Shown: positions 42,503-50,620 of the stretch, in pieces
Layout: every line of letters starts with the position of its first letter
Numbering within the stretch: position 1 is the first letter of the stretch
From: Oscillospiraceae bacterium
Lineage (GTDB): Bacteria > Bacillota > Clostridia > Oscillospirales > Oscillospiraceae
Length of the DNA: 53,606 bases
Assembly: GCA_020025305.1 (NCBI GenBank)
Contig: JAHHSG010000016.1
Span: forward strand, 1 to 53,606
Direction of reading: 5' to 3'
Translations under genes and position numbers: made by a program
The notes under the pieces: model-generated
What the model was told of the DNA's origin: nothing
The model's database searches: none
Seen by the model: only the letters and a program-made list of their open reading frames with translations

Positions 42503-43627
42503 TTATTTTTTCAGCTCACCGTTGGCAGCAGCCGTCAGATATGCGTTGATGAAACCGTCAATATCGCCGTCCATCACCGCCTGAATATTGCCCATCTCAT
42601 AGCCGGTACGCGTGTCCTTCGCCAGCGTATAAGGCATGAACACATAGGAGCGGATCTGGCTGCCCCACTCGATCTTCATCTGGACGCCCTTGATATCAGA
42701 GATCTTCTCGGCGTGCTGCTGGATCTTCAGCTCCACCAGCTTGGCCTTGAGCATCTTCATGGCATTGTCTCTGTTCTGGAACTGGCTGCGCTCCGTCTGA
42801 CAGAATACCACGATGCCGGTGGGCAGGTGGGTCAGGCGCACAGCGGAAGAGGTCTTATTGATGTGCTGACCACCGGCACCGGAAGAACGGCAGGCCTGCA
42901 TTTCGATCTCGTCAGGCCGGATCTCGATGTCGCTGTCATCCGGCATTTCCGGCATAACCTCCAGTGCGGCAAAACTGGTCTGCCGCCGGGCATTGGCGTC
43001 AAAGGGAGAGACGCGCACCAGACGATGAACGCCATTTTCGCTCTTGAGATAGCCATAGGCGTTCTCCCCCTCAATGAGGATGGTGGCGCTCTTAATCCCC
43101 GCCTCATCGCCTGCTTCGTAGTCCAGCAGCTGATAGGTATAGCCGTGGCGCTCGGCCCAACGGGTATACATACGATAGAGCATACTGGCCCAGTCCTGCG
43201 CCTCGGTGCCGCCGGCACCGGCGTGGAAGGTGAGGATGGCATTGTTGGCGTCATACTCACCGTTCAGCAGTGCCGCCAGGCGGCGCTCGCTCATCTCTTT
43301 TTCCAGTTCATCATAGGCGCTGATCACGTCGTCCAGCTGGGAGTCGTCATCCTCCTCCTGAGCCATCTCGCAGAGGGTCAGGGTATCTTCCCATTCAGAA
43401 ACCAGACGATCGTGCTTTTTTACCTTATTCTCCAGACGTTTGATCTGCCGGGAAACCTTCTGGGAGCGATCCAAATCGTTCCAGAACCCCTCCTGCTCCG
43501 TCTCTTTCTGCAGCTCTGCCAACTCCTCCCGTGCTTTGGGGATTCCCAGCGCCTTTTCCAGCTCGTTCAGTCCCGTCTCAAGGGCCAGCAGTTTCTGCTT
43601 ATATTCATCGTATTCAATGACTGCCAT
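42503..43627 (-). CDS. prfB: Peptide chain release factor 2
   Basis: A 374-residue release factor that ends translation at UGA and UAA. The stop-codon reading motif SPF (in VRVSPFDANARR) and the catalytic GGQ (in SSGAGGQHINKT) are both present. The reading frame is continuous from an ATG at 43627 with AAAGGAG upstream, beginning MAVIEYDEYKQKL. In many bacteria the corresponding point follows an in-frame UGA and a programmed +1 shift; here no such shift is needed. Autoregulation by frameshifting therefore appears absent. Confidence 0.96.
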   Translation of the reverse strand: MAVIEYDEYKQKLLALETGLNELEKALGIPKAREELAELQKETEQEGFWNDLDRSQKVSRQIKRLENKVKKHDRLVSEWEDTLTLCEMAQEEDDDSQLDDVISAYDELEKEMSERRLAALLNGEYDANNAILTFHAGAGGTEAQDWASMLYRMYTRWAERHGYTYQLLDYEAGDEAGIKSATILIEGENAYGYLKSENGVHRLVRVSPFDANARRQTSFAALEVMPEMPDDSDIEIRPDEIEMQACRSSGAGGQHINKTSSAVRLTHLPTGIVVFCQTERSQFQNRDNAMKMLKAKLVELKIQQHAEKISDIKGVQMKIEWGSQIRSYVFMPYTLAKDTRTGYEMGNIQAVMDGDIDGFINAYLTAAANGELKK

Positions 43628-43732
43628 CGTCGTTGTCTCCTTTTGAGAAATATTTCCTTAACCATCTTATTATATCCACGAAAGGCCATTTTGTAAAGAA
43701 GAAAGTGCGATTTTTCTACCAAATGAAGCATA

Positions 43733-43764
43733 ATTCCCGATATGTACATGTGCATATCGGGAAT
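43733..43764. terminator. Possible terminator between the pyridoxal kinase gene and prfB
   Basis: ATTCCCGATATG/CATATCGGGAAT stem (12 bp) with an eight-base loop. The T run is weak, so efficiency is uncertain. Confidence 0.5.
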
Positions 43765-43769
43765 ACTTT

Positions 43770-44609
43770 TCAGCAAAGGGGGCCCAGCCGTTCCAGCAGC
43801 ATGGGCAGTGCCCGTTCAAACTCCACGCCATAGCCAGGCGCATCCGGGTCGGTATAGGTGATGCGGATGCATTGGAGCACGAAATCTACTGCCAACGCCA
43901 AGGCCTCCTCCAGCGAAAGGCCCCGCATCACACCGCCCACGGTGGTCGAGGCAAAAATATCGCCGGTGCCGGAGTAGTGGACAGGGATCTTTTCATTAAA
44001 ATAGGAAAAATACCGATCCTTTTTGCGATCATAGGACATGACCCCTAACTCGCCGGGGCGCAGGGATACGCCGGTAATCGCAGCACACTCCGCACCCAAA
44101 TCCGTCAGCTTGCGCAGCAGCTGGCGGATTTTCTCCTCATCGTAATCCTCCCGGTAGGGGGTATCGGTCAGGAGACATGCTTCCGTCAAATTAGGCAGCA
44201 CCACATCGGCACGGCGGCACATTTTCACCATGCTGGCAGGGAAGTCATTCCGAAAGGTGGGATAGAGCTTGCCGTGGTCCGCCATAGCCGGGTCCACAAA
44301 GAGCTGTGTTTTTTCCTCTCGCAGCAAATCAAAGGCGGCACAAATCTGCTCAGCCTGCTCTGGTGTGGCCATATACCCAGTATAGACGGCATCCAGAGAG
44401 ATCCCTTGCTTTTTCCAGTGTCGTGCCACCGGCAAAATACGGTCGGTGAGGTCCCAGGAAACAAACTCCGGGAACTCGGTATGGGTACTGAGCACCGCCG
44501 TAGGGATGACGGCACACTCCACCGCCATAGCCGACAGCACCGGCAGCGCTACCGTCAGGGAACATCGCCCCAGGCAGGAGATATCCTGTATACTTGCCAC
44601 ACGCTTCAT
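43770..44609 (-). CDS. pdxK: Pyridoxal/pyridoxine kinase
   Basis: A 279-residue ribokinase-fold enzyme that phosphorylates vitamin B6 vitamers in the salvage pathway. Signs are the N-terminal SIQDISCLGRCS stretch, VYTGYMATPEQ, VDPAMADHGKLY, the PNLTEACLLT segment and the catalytic-loop region HYSGTGDIFAS with the anion-hole GTGD. The ATG at 44609 is used because GTGAGG lies upstream; a longer start at 44645 adds 12 unconserved residues. It is monocistronic on the minus strand. Confidence 0.88.
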   Translation of the reverse strand: MKRVASIQDISCLGRCSLTVALPVLSAMAVECAVIPTAVLSTHTEFPEFVSWDLTDRILPVARHWKKQGISLDAVYTGYMATPEQAEQICAAFDLLREEKTQLFVDPAMADHGKLYPTFRNDFPASMVKMCRRADVVLPNLTEACLLTDTPYREDYDEEKIRQLLRKLTDLGAECAAITGVSLRPGELGVMSYDRKKDRYFSYFNEKIPVHYSGTGDIFASTTVGGVMRGLSLEEALALAVDFVLQCIRITYTDPDAPGYGVEFERALPMLLERLGPLC

Positions 44610-44778
44610 GTTTGCATCCTCACATCCCTTATACACTGCCTTCACAGGTAAAAAAAGTATAGCACACTTTTCCTGCCTTGCAAAGCATCAATCCCCTGTC
44701 TTTCCTTCAAAACCGCTCTTTTCGCCGGATTTGTCTTTTCTCCCATAATTTTCTATGGGACTTCATGGGAAAATATGT

Positions 44779-44784
44779 TATAAT
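44779..44784 (+). promoter_or_regulatory. Likely -10 element of the LytS-type kinase operon
   Basis: TATAAT lies 58 bases before the TTG start. The -35 at 17 bases (TGGGAC) is a weak match. Confidence 0.5.
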
Positions 44785-44841
44785 GGAAAATGAATCTACA
44801 TTTTTATGCAAGCCTAAGTTTTAAAAGGGGAGGCCTCCAAT

Positions 44842-46653
44842 TTGAAACGCACACAGCTGCAATCCGTCCTGCTTATTCTGCTGCTCCTATTGGTTTGTAT
44901 CATGGTCCTGTTTTCCCTTGCACAGGACTATCCCGCCCAACAATCCCATCTCCGCGGCGATCGGCTGGTGGGGGAATACCGCATTGGTGACGGGCCATGG
45001 CAGGAACTGTCAGCCGATACCACGCTGCCCGCCTTTGACGGTCCTCTCACTTTCCGTGGCCATTTACAAAAAGGCATGAACGCCGGCACGCAGTTTCATT
45101 TTCTTCTGGACCATCTGGCTATCACTGTATCCGTGGATGACCGCGTACTGTATTCACAGCGCATGGAGTGTCTGGAGGATCCTGCGCTTCGCCTCCGGCT
45201 GTGCGGCAAGGCATGGTTTTCCCGAACCATATGCCGCAACTATTCGTCACAGGACTTAATAGAAATTCAGCTCTATAATCTGCACAAGGCCGGAAATCCC
45301 ACTGCTTACAACGAATTTTTCTCCTCCATATGCGACGGTTCCTTCTCCTCCATGAGCCAAATGCTGGCCCAGCGCAGCCGCACGCAACTGCTGCTGGCTA
45401 TGGCCGTGGTTATGGCGGCCTTCGCCCTGTTTGGCGTTACATTGGTTTCTTACATAGCCGACTTTCCATTAGGCGTCAACCAATGGAAATGGGGCGCCGT
45501 TTGTCTTTTTTCCGGGTTTTTTCTCCTGCTGGATTCACCCCTTTTTGCCCTCCAAGGACCGCCGCCGGCCTTTTGCGCAACCATGCATATTCTGTGCGCC
45601 ATGTTGTCCGGCCTCTTCATTCACCTGTACATTGCGGAATGTCTTACCGGCTGGCGGAAAAAGTATGCCTCTTTTCTCACTGTCTGCTGTCAGTGCGTCA
45701 TTACTTTTTTCCTGCTGACCGCACTGACACAAAATACGCCCCTCTATGATACCGCCGTTTTCTGGATCCCCTGGCAAATCTTCTTATCCTGCTGTTTCAT
45801 TGTCTTTTGCCTTTTGGAATGGCGGAAAGCCGCGGTCCCCTACTATCTGCTCCTCGGCAGTCTCCTGCTGCTGACGGCTATTTTGCTGGATCTTCTCAAT
45901 ATCCATATTCCCCCGCTTCCCCAAGGGGCACTGGTCAAAGTCTCCTTTCTACTGCTTTTTTCTTTAAAACTCCTATGGCTGTTAGTCCGCATACCGTCCA
46001 CCTATAAAGCAGCAGAGCGGGCGAAAAAGCTGGAGGTAGAACTGGCAGAGAGCCAGTTCGATGCCGCCATGAGTCAAATCCAACCCCATTTCCTATATAA
46101 TGCCCTTGGCTCCATCTACTACCTCTGCGCCAAAGATCCGCCGCAGGCGCAAAAGGCCATTGGCGATTTTTCAGATTACCTGCGCATGAATCTGGGCTCT
46201 CTGCGGCAAAAAACGCCCATTCCCTTTGAAACGGAACTACAGCATATCAGAACGTATCTGGCTTTGGAGAAGATGTCCTCCGAGGACGAGCTGGACTATC
46301 AATTCCACATCCAAGCCACCGCCTTTTCCGTGCCGGCTCTGTCCGTACAGCCGCTTGTGGAGAATGCTGTCAAGCACGGTATATTCAAAAAGCCGGGCGG
46401 CGGCACTGTCACCATCAGTTCCAAAGAGTACGATCATTACTTCGAGATCACCGTGGCCGATGACGGCGTGGGCTTCGACCCCACCCAGCCTCCTCCACCG
46501 GAGCGCGCCCACATTGGCATTGAAAACGCGCGCGAGCGACTGGCCGCTATGTCCAACGCCCAGCTGGAAATCCGCAGTCATCCCGGCAGCGGAACCACGG
46601 CCACCATTATTCTGCCCAAAGGAGGACAGCAGTATGAAGATCCTGGCTGTTGA
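44842..46653 (+). CDS. LytS-type sensor histidine kinase (7TM sensor)
   Basis: A 603-residue kinase. A first transmembrane helix (about residues 7-27) precedes an external domain of about 150 residues with a jelly-roll-like pattern (about 40-165). Six to seven transmembrane segments follow (about 183-385), an arrangement like 7TMR-DISM sensors. The cytosolic part has a coiled coil, the His_kinase motif QIQPHFLYNAL with H416, and an HATPase domain with LVENAVKHG and DDGVGFD. The start codon is TTG at 44842 with GGGGAGG eight bases upstream. It overlaps the regulator gene by 20 bases. Confidence 0.9.
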   Translation: MKRTQLQSVLLILLLLLVCIMVLFSLAQDYPAQQSHLRGDRLVGEYRIGDGPWQELSADTTLPAFDGPLTFRGHLQKGMNAGTQFHFLLDHLAITVSVDDRVLYSQRMECLEDPALRLRLCGKAWFSRTICRNYSSQDLIEIQLYNLHKAGNPTAYNEFFSSICDGSFSSMSQMLAQRSRTQLLLAMAVVMAAFALFGVTLVSYIADFPLGVNQWKWGAVCLFSGFFLLLDSPLFALQGPPPAFCATMHILCAMLSGLFIHLYIAECLTGWRKKYASFLTVCCQCVITFFLLTALTQNTPLYDTAVFWIPWQIFLSCCFIVFCLLEWRKAAVPYYLLLGSLLLLTAILLDLLNIHIPPLPQGALVKVSFLLLFSLKLLWLLVRIPSTYKAAERAKKLEVELAESQFDAAMSQIQPHFLYNALGSIYYLCAKDPPQAQKAIGDFSDYLRMNLGSLRQKTPIPFETELQHIRTYLALEKMSSEDELDYQFHIQATAFSVPALSVQPLVENAVKHGIFKKPGGGTVTISSKEYDHYFEITVADDGVGFDPTQPPPPERAHIGIENARERLAAMSNAQLEIRSHPGSGTTATIILPKGGQQYEDPGC

Positions 46654-47413
46654 CGACAAAAAGTTGGCACTGGAAGCACTGACAGACGCCATTATCACTG
46701 CCGCACCGGAAGCGGAGGTTCACGGCTTTCGCAGTCCCCTTGACGCACTGCAATTCTCGCTGACCTCCCCTTGCGACGTGGCCTTTCTGGACATCGATAT
46801 GCAGGGCACCAACGGGATTGAGCTGGCAAAAAAGCTAAAACTCCAATTTCCTAAAATCAATGTCATTTTTGCCACAGGCTACCACCATTTTGCCGAGGAC
46901 GCACTGGCATTGCACTGCAGCGGCTATCTCATGAAGCCCATTACCCCGGGAAAAATACAACAGGAGCTATCTGATTTACGCCATCCTCTCCCACCGGAAC
47001 AAGGCAAACGTGTCCGCTTCCAGACTTTCGGCAATTTTGAAGTGTACATTGATGGGCAGCCTGTAAAATTTCACTATGAAAAAGCCAAAGAGCTGTTGGC
47101 CTATCTGGTAGACCGGGGCACCTTTTGCACCAACCATGAGATCATGGCCGCCCTATGGGAAAAAGATCCCAGCAGTTCCTATTTCCGCACCTTGCGCAAG
47201 GAGCTGGTGGATATATTCAAACGTGCCGGCTGCGAAAATATACTGGTGCAGCAGCGCGGAAAACTGGGAATCGTTCCGGATTTGGTAGACTGCGACTGCT
47301 ATGCGTGGAAAAAGGGCAGCCCCTGCGCACTGAACGCCTATCGCGGTGAATATATGGCCCAGTATAGCTGGGGCGAGTTCACCTTAGGCGCTTTAAACGA
47401 AAATTTTCTCTAA
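46634..47413 (+). CDS. Response regulator with SARP-type C-terminal DNA-binding domain
   Basis: A 259-residue regulator. The receiver domain (about residues 1-118) has the acidic pair DD at 7-8, phosphoacceptor D53 in FLDIDM and K97 in YLMKPI. A winged helix follows (about 128-225, FGNFEVYIDGQPVKF then AKELLAYLVDR), of the SARP/BTAD-like trans_reg_C type rather than the LytTR domain that commonly accompanies LytS kinases. The ATG at 46634 follows GGAGG inside the kinase gene. It is the partner of the kinase encoded just upstream. Confidence 0.88.
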   Translation: MKILAVDDKKLALEALTDAIITAAPEAEVHGFRSPLDALQFSLTSPCDVAFLDIDMQGTNGIELAKKLKLQFPKINVIFATGYHHFAEDALALHCSGYLMKPITPGKIQQELSDLRHPLPPEQGKRVRFQTFGNFEVYIDGQPVKFHYEKAKELLAYLVDRGTFCTNHEIMAALWEKDPSSSYFRTLRKELVDIFKRAGCENILVQQRGKLGIVPDLVDCDCYAWKKGSPCALNAYRGEYMAQYSWGEFTLGALNENFL

Positions 47414-47563
47414 TTCCTATTTTTATCCAAAAGTGTGACGCTTTAACAACGCTTCTTTGTGTATAATACAGAAATACGACATATTAGGCAGAGGGCATTT
47501 TCTCTGAAAGCAGCTTTCTTTCCACAAGCTGTCGATATTTACACAAGGAATGAGGTGTTTACT

Positions 47564-48130
47564 TTGACAAAAGCCGAGCGCAGATCCCGAACCGACCAAA
47601 AAATCCGGGAAGCGGCCATCAAGGTTTTTGCCGAACGCGGTTATGAACGGGCCGCAATTTCCAATATCGCCGCCCAAGCCGGTATTTCCAATGGGCTGAT
47701 TATTCAAAATTTTGGGTGCAAACTGGATCTTTTCAAAGGCATTCTGGATGATACATTTCCTCCGCTGAAAGAACTATACCGTCAAGTCTCCAGTGACCGC
47801 TGGGAGGACTATCTGACGGCGCTGCTCCATTTTTTAGAGGAGAGTTGTCAAAACGAAAAATCTCGGATGCTGTTTCGTTTCTCCGCCACCATGTGCGCAA
47901 GTAAGGATACGCCCTCATACTATCGGGAAAAAACCGTGTCAGAGTGCAGTCACGATCTTGCCGCAAAAGCTATGCTGCAAGGCCAGCAGCGGGGCGAGAT
48001 CAAGGATGGAAACATTCTGGAGCTCTACGCGCTCTTTTTCCGCATCGCCTGCACCACCATCGACAACTGCTGCTCCGCCGGTGTGGACTTCCCTTCGGAC
48101 GAATGGTTTTTGCAGTTAGTCCGTAAATAG
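47564..48130 (+). CDS. TetR-family transcriptional regulator
   Basis: A 188-residue regulator with an N-terminal TetR helix-turn-helix (about residues 8-55, IREAAIKVFAERGYERAAISNIAAQAGIS) and a helical ligand-binding domain. A TTG start at 47564 has GAGGTG about seven bases upstream and gives the normal family length; reading further upstream adds unconserved sequence. TATAAT at 47462-47467 may be its -10. In the recognition helix region SNGLIIQNFGCK replaces the more usual GxxYxxFxxK. The target is unknown. It borders the insertion-sequence debris. Confidence 0.83.
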   Translation: MTKAERRSRTDQKIREAAIKVFAERGYERAAISNIAAQAGISNGLIIQNFGCKLDLFKGILDDTFPPLKELYRQVSSDRWEDYLTALLHFLEESCQNEKSRMLFRFSATMCASKDTPSYYREKTVSECSHDLAAKAMLQGQQRGEIKDGNILELYALFFRIACTTIDNCCSAGVDFPSDEWFLQLVRK

Positions 48131-48147
48131 AGTGCGGAAAGAAGTGA

Positions 48148-48257
48148 AGTGACCCCAAAAAGTTAGACAATATTTCTATATGAAAACTGTTCAGCAGCCA
48201 AAAGGGCTTGGTGTCTGTACGAAACAGGCGGCAAGTCCTTTTATTTTGTCTGGCTGC
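48148..48257 (+). repeat. Possible IS3-family end remnant with nested hairpin
   Basis: The sequence GACCCCAAAAAGTTAGACA (48151-48169) resembles the terminal repeats of IS3/IS150-type elements. It is followed by one long nested hairpin (48194-48257) with GCAGCCA/TGGCTGC, AAAGG/CCTTT, CTTG/CAAG and GTCTGT/ACAGGC stems. No transposase frame remains. The assignment rests on memory of IS ends and is uncertain. Confidence 0.35.
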
Positions 48258-48403
48258 TTGTGCTGTGGTATCATCACTGCACGGATCATTCTGCTGCTTT
48301 CAGCGGATGATAAAAGGAATGCTTCGCGGCTCCATCAGGCGCCGGATATGCTTTCCGGCGTGTTCGTCAACTACATCCCAGTTGAAATTGTCGGGTGATT
48401 GCA
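48258..48403. other. Unassigned sequence between IS remnants
   Basis: No full gene. On the minus strand a short open frame ends at a TGA with NWDVVDEHAGKHIRRLMEP as its last recognisable stretch, which could be the tail of a lost gene. I do not recognise it. Confidence 0.3.
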
Positions 48404-48405
48404 AA

Positions 48406-48954
48406 AAACCACCCGTTAAACGGGTGGTTTGATGAGGCTCTATAAGGGTCTTTTGCTGGTCGCGGCTCAAGACGCACTGAAATGGTCCGCCAATTGCATA
48501 TGATTGACAGGCCGCCGCTAATGCGACCTGTTTTTATGCCTCGGTACTCTTTGTACCCGTGAACGGGTCTATGAATTCTTTTAAGCTGACCTGATCCTCC
48601 AGCACATCTTCTTGCAGTTGGGTGAATATATGCGGCGATATGCCTACCGGCATATGGATGTAATCGGGGCACAATTCCGCCCCTATTATTTCCACCTTCT
48701 TATGCTCACATAATTTCCGCAATATGACTCCGATATCCTTTCGGATATCTCCCCCAATAGCTTGCCTGCGGTATTTCTGTGCAATCACGATATGGTACTT
48801 GCATCTCCACTTTGCGTGCGATAAACGATGGCTGTCATTCATGACTCTGGCCTCCTTTAGTTATAGTGCGGTTGGCAAACCTGCTCTATTTTACTGCTGG
48901 AGGCCTCCTTTTTCTTCTATAAGTGTTTACACCCCCCGGCTTAGCCGGGGGGTG
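48406..48954 (-). mobile_element. Defective IS200/IS605-family element
   Basis: Bounded by two strong hairpins of the kind found at IS200 ends: AAACCACCCG/CGGGTGGTTT (48406-48430) and CACCCCCCGGC/GCCGGGGGGTG (48930-48954). The internally deleted transposase lies between. The element is about 550 bases, shorter than the usual 650-750. Confidence 0.7.
48534..48842 (-). pseudogene. tnpA: IS200-type transposase TnpA, internally deleted
   Basis: A 102-residue remnant. Residues 1-67 match the IS200 transposase start (HAKWRCKYHIVIAQKYRRQ, ILRKLCEHKKVEII, CPDYIHMPV). The last 30 match the family C-terminus (QLQEDVLEDQVSLKEFIDPF). About 50 residues in between are missing in frame. The metal-binding HUH motif reads YIH instead of HIH, and the catalytic tyrosine region of helix alphaD is reduced or lost. 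So it should be inactive. AAAGGAGG still precedes the ATG. Confidence 0.83.
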
Positions 48955-48976
48955 CTTGTCTCTAAAGAGCCAACGC

Positions 48977-49013
48977 AAAAGGCCCCATGGCTGGAACTCC
49001 ATCATGGGGCCTT
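48977..49013 (-). terminator. Terminator of the pilus operon
   Basis: AAGGCCCCATG/CATGGGGCCTT stem with T4 on the minus strand, just after the last pilus gene. Confidence 0.85.
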
Positions 49014-49029
49014 AGATTCGCAAGAACCG

Positions 49030-49740
49030 TTATTGTTGCCTATATTTTTTCCAACCAATCATAATCAGTATGCTGCCAACAACTAATAAAACCGGTATTG
49101 GCCATTGCAACTGTCCTGTCTGGGGAAGTTTAGGATCATCTGGTTCTGGTTTGTCGGGATTGTGAGGTTCTGGCGGAACGCTCGGATTGACCGGATGATC
49201 TGGTTCTTCTGGTGTCCAGCCGCATTTGGGTGAAGCCGTTATGGTATAGTTTATGTTTCCATCCCATAATAACGGAGCACTGACAAGAAATGGATCTACA
49301 TCATACGATTCGTTTTGCGGAGCCACTTTAGTACGCACGACTAAATACATGGCCGGAGCAAGATTTTCAAACGATGTTTTTCCCTGCCAATCAGTAACTG
49401 CCGACACCATGCATTCTTCGACTGTAACCATGGAAGCCAGCTGTTTCGCCTTTGCATGAGATTCTTCTGCAGTTAGGTTTTCCCAATCACAGTCCAAACT
49501 TTCGTATTTGGACAACACTGTATATCGAATATGCGAGTTTCCTTCAGACATTATCACCTCAGCATCTGCAATTTTAACAAGTGAAAATTCATCTCCAGCA
49601 ATGTAAAATCGTTCTCCATCCATACGAGTGGAACAGCTAAGGTTCAGAGTTCCTGATACTCCTGCCGCAAAAGCTTGGAGGCAGAGTACAGGCAGAAGCA
49701 GTAAAATACTGATTCCTGCAATCATCCTATGGAGTTTCAT
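49030..49740 (-). CDS. LPXTG-anchored minor pilin/surface protein
   Basis: A 236-residue secreted protein. A signal peptide (about 1-25, ending AFAA) is followed by a beta-rich domain with the Cna-like stretch FENLAPAMYLVVRTKVAP (about 124-141). Then come a Pro-rich linker (about 175-203), the sorting signal LPQTG (205-209), a hydrophobic helix and a basic end KKYRQQ. It is the last gene of the pilus locus, starting one base after the sortase stop. By position it is probably the pilus base subunit that links to the wall. Confidence 0.83.
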   Translation of the reverse strand: MKLHRMIAGISILLLLPVLCLQAFAAGVSGTLNLSCSTRMDGERFYIAGDEFSLVKIADAEVIMSEGNSHIRYTVLSKYESLDCDWENLTAEESHAKAKQLASMVTVEECMVSAVTDWQGKTSFENLAPAMYLVVRTKVAPQNESYDVDPFLVSAPLLWDGNINYTITASPKCGWTPEEPDHPVNPSVPPEPHNPDKPEPDDPKLPQTGQLQWPIPVLLVVGSILIMIGWKKYRQQ

Positions 49741-49741
49741 A

Positions 49742-50617
49742 TCACTGCCTCCTCTTTCGGATCACTTTGGATACTTTGATAATTCCCCAGCGCAAAAGCA
49801 AAAATGCCAGAATTACAAGCAAGCCCAGCATCAAATGCCGATATTGCATGGGGATCTTCGCTAGGAATGACCCTTCCGCCTCAGGAATGAGCGGTGAGCC
49901 ATCTTCTGGCGGTACATATGGAATACGGGACCCGCGAACCAGCAGGCGATGTGAGTTAACGCCGTAGGGTGTGCAGGTGATAAGAGTTACATAATCCTCA
50001 CCTGGTACAATTGCTAATTCTCGGCTTTCTTCTGGCAGCACCGTCAGGATCCGATCCACTTGATAAGCAAGGACCTGATCCATCATCTTGATATAAAAAC
50101 GGTCTCCAATCTCGACTTGATCCAGATTAGTAAACAGACTGGCAGAAGGCAGACCCCTATGCCCGGAAAGGGCTGCATGGGTAGACGCTCCACCCACGGG
50201 GAATGAGGTATTGACTACATGTCCAATACCAACCTGCAGGACAGATTCTTCTGTACTGTGATAGATAGGTATCGTTTCATTTAAGGTAGGCAGCACAATG
50301 TATCCCATCATGCCATTACCTGACAAATCCAAGATATCCCAATATTCATCACGGCAGAATGGTCTCCCCTGTACATCCGTAAGGGGGAGACCAGTATTCT
50401 GTTGATCTTCTGCCAGTGTTCGATTGTAATCGATTGCTTCCTGCAGGATTGCCTGTCGAGCCGCTTCATTTTGTTGTTCCACTAATCCGTCATAGTTGCC
50501 GGCTGCCCGGCTGCCATTCTTTTCAGACAAGTATGTACTGATGGATGGATAAAGCAGGATTACTATTCCAAGCAAAATACAAAGCAGTCGAATCACGCTC
50601 TGCAGTTTTATGCGCAT
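49742..50617 (-). CDS. Class C sortase (pilus polymerase)
   Basis: A 291-residue transpeptidase that joins pilin subunits. An N-terminal transmembrane segment (about 8-28) and a C-terminal one (about 262-281) flank the sortase fold, as in class C. Catalytic residues are H153 in LSGHRGLPS, C215 in TLITCTPYG and R224 in NSHRLLVRG. The usual DPW/DPF lid is not obvious; the segment DEYWDIL (about 90-96) is in its place. It lies between the major and minor pilin genes with gaps of three and one bases. Confidence 0.93.
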   Translation of the reverse strand: MRIKLQSVIRLLCILLGIVILLYPSISTYLSEKNGSRAAGNYDGLVEQQNEAARQAILQEAIDYNRTLAEDQQNTGLPLTDVQGRPFCRDEYWDILDLSGNGMMGYIVLPTLNETIPIYHSTEESVLQVGIGHVVNTSFPVGGASTHAALSGHRGLPSASLFTNLDQVEIGDRFYIKMMDQVLAYQVDRILTVLPEESRELAIVPGEDYVTLITCTPYGVNSHRLLVRGSRIPYVPPEDGSPLIPEAEGSFLAKIPMQYRHLMLGLLVILAFLLLRWGIIKVSKVIRKRRQ

Positions 50618-50620
50618 TGA

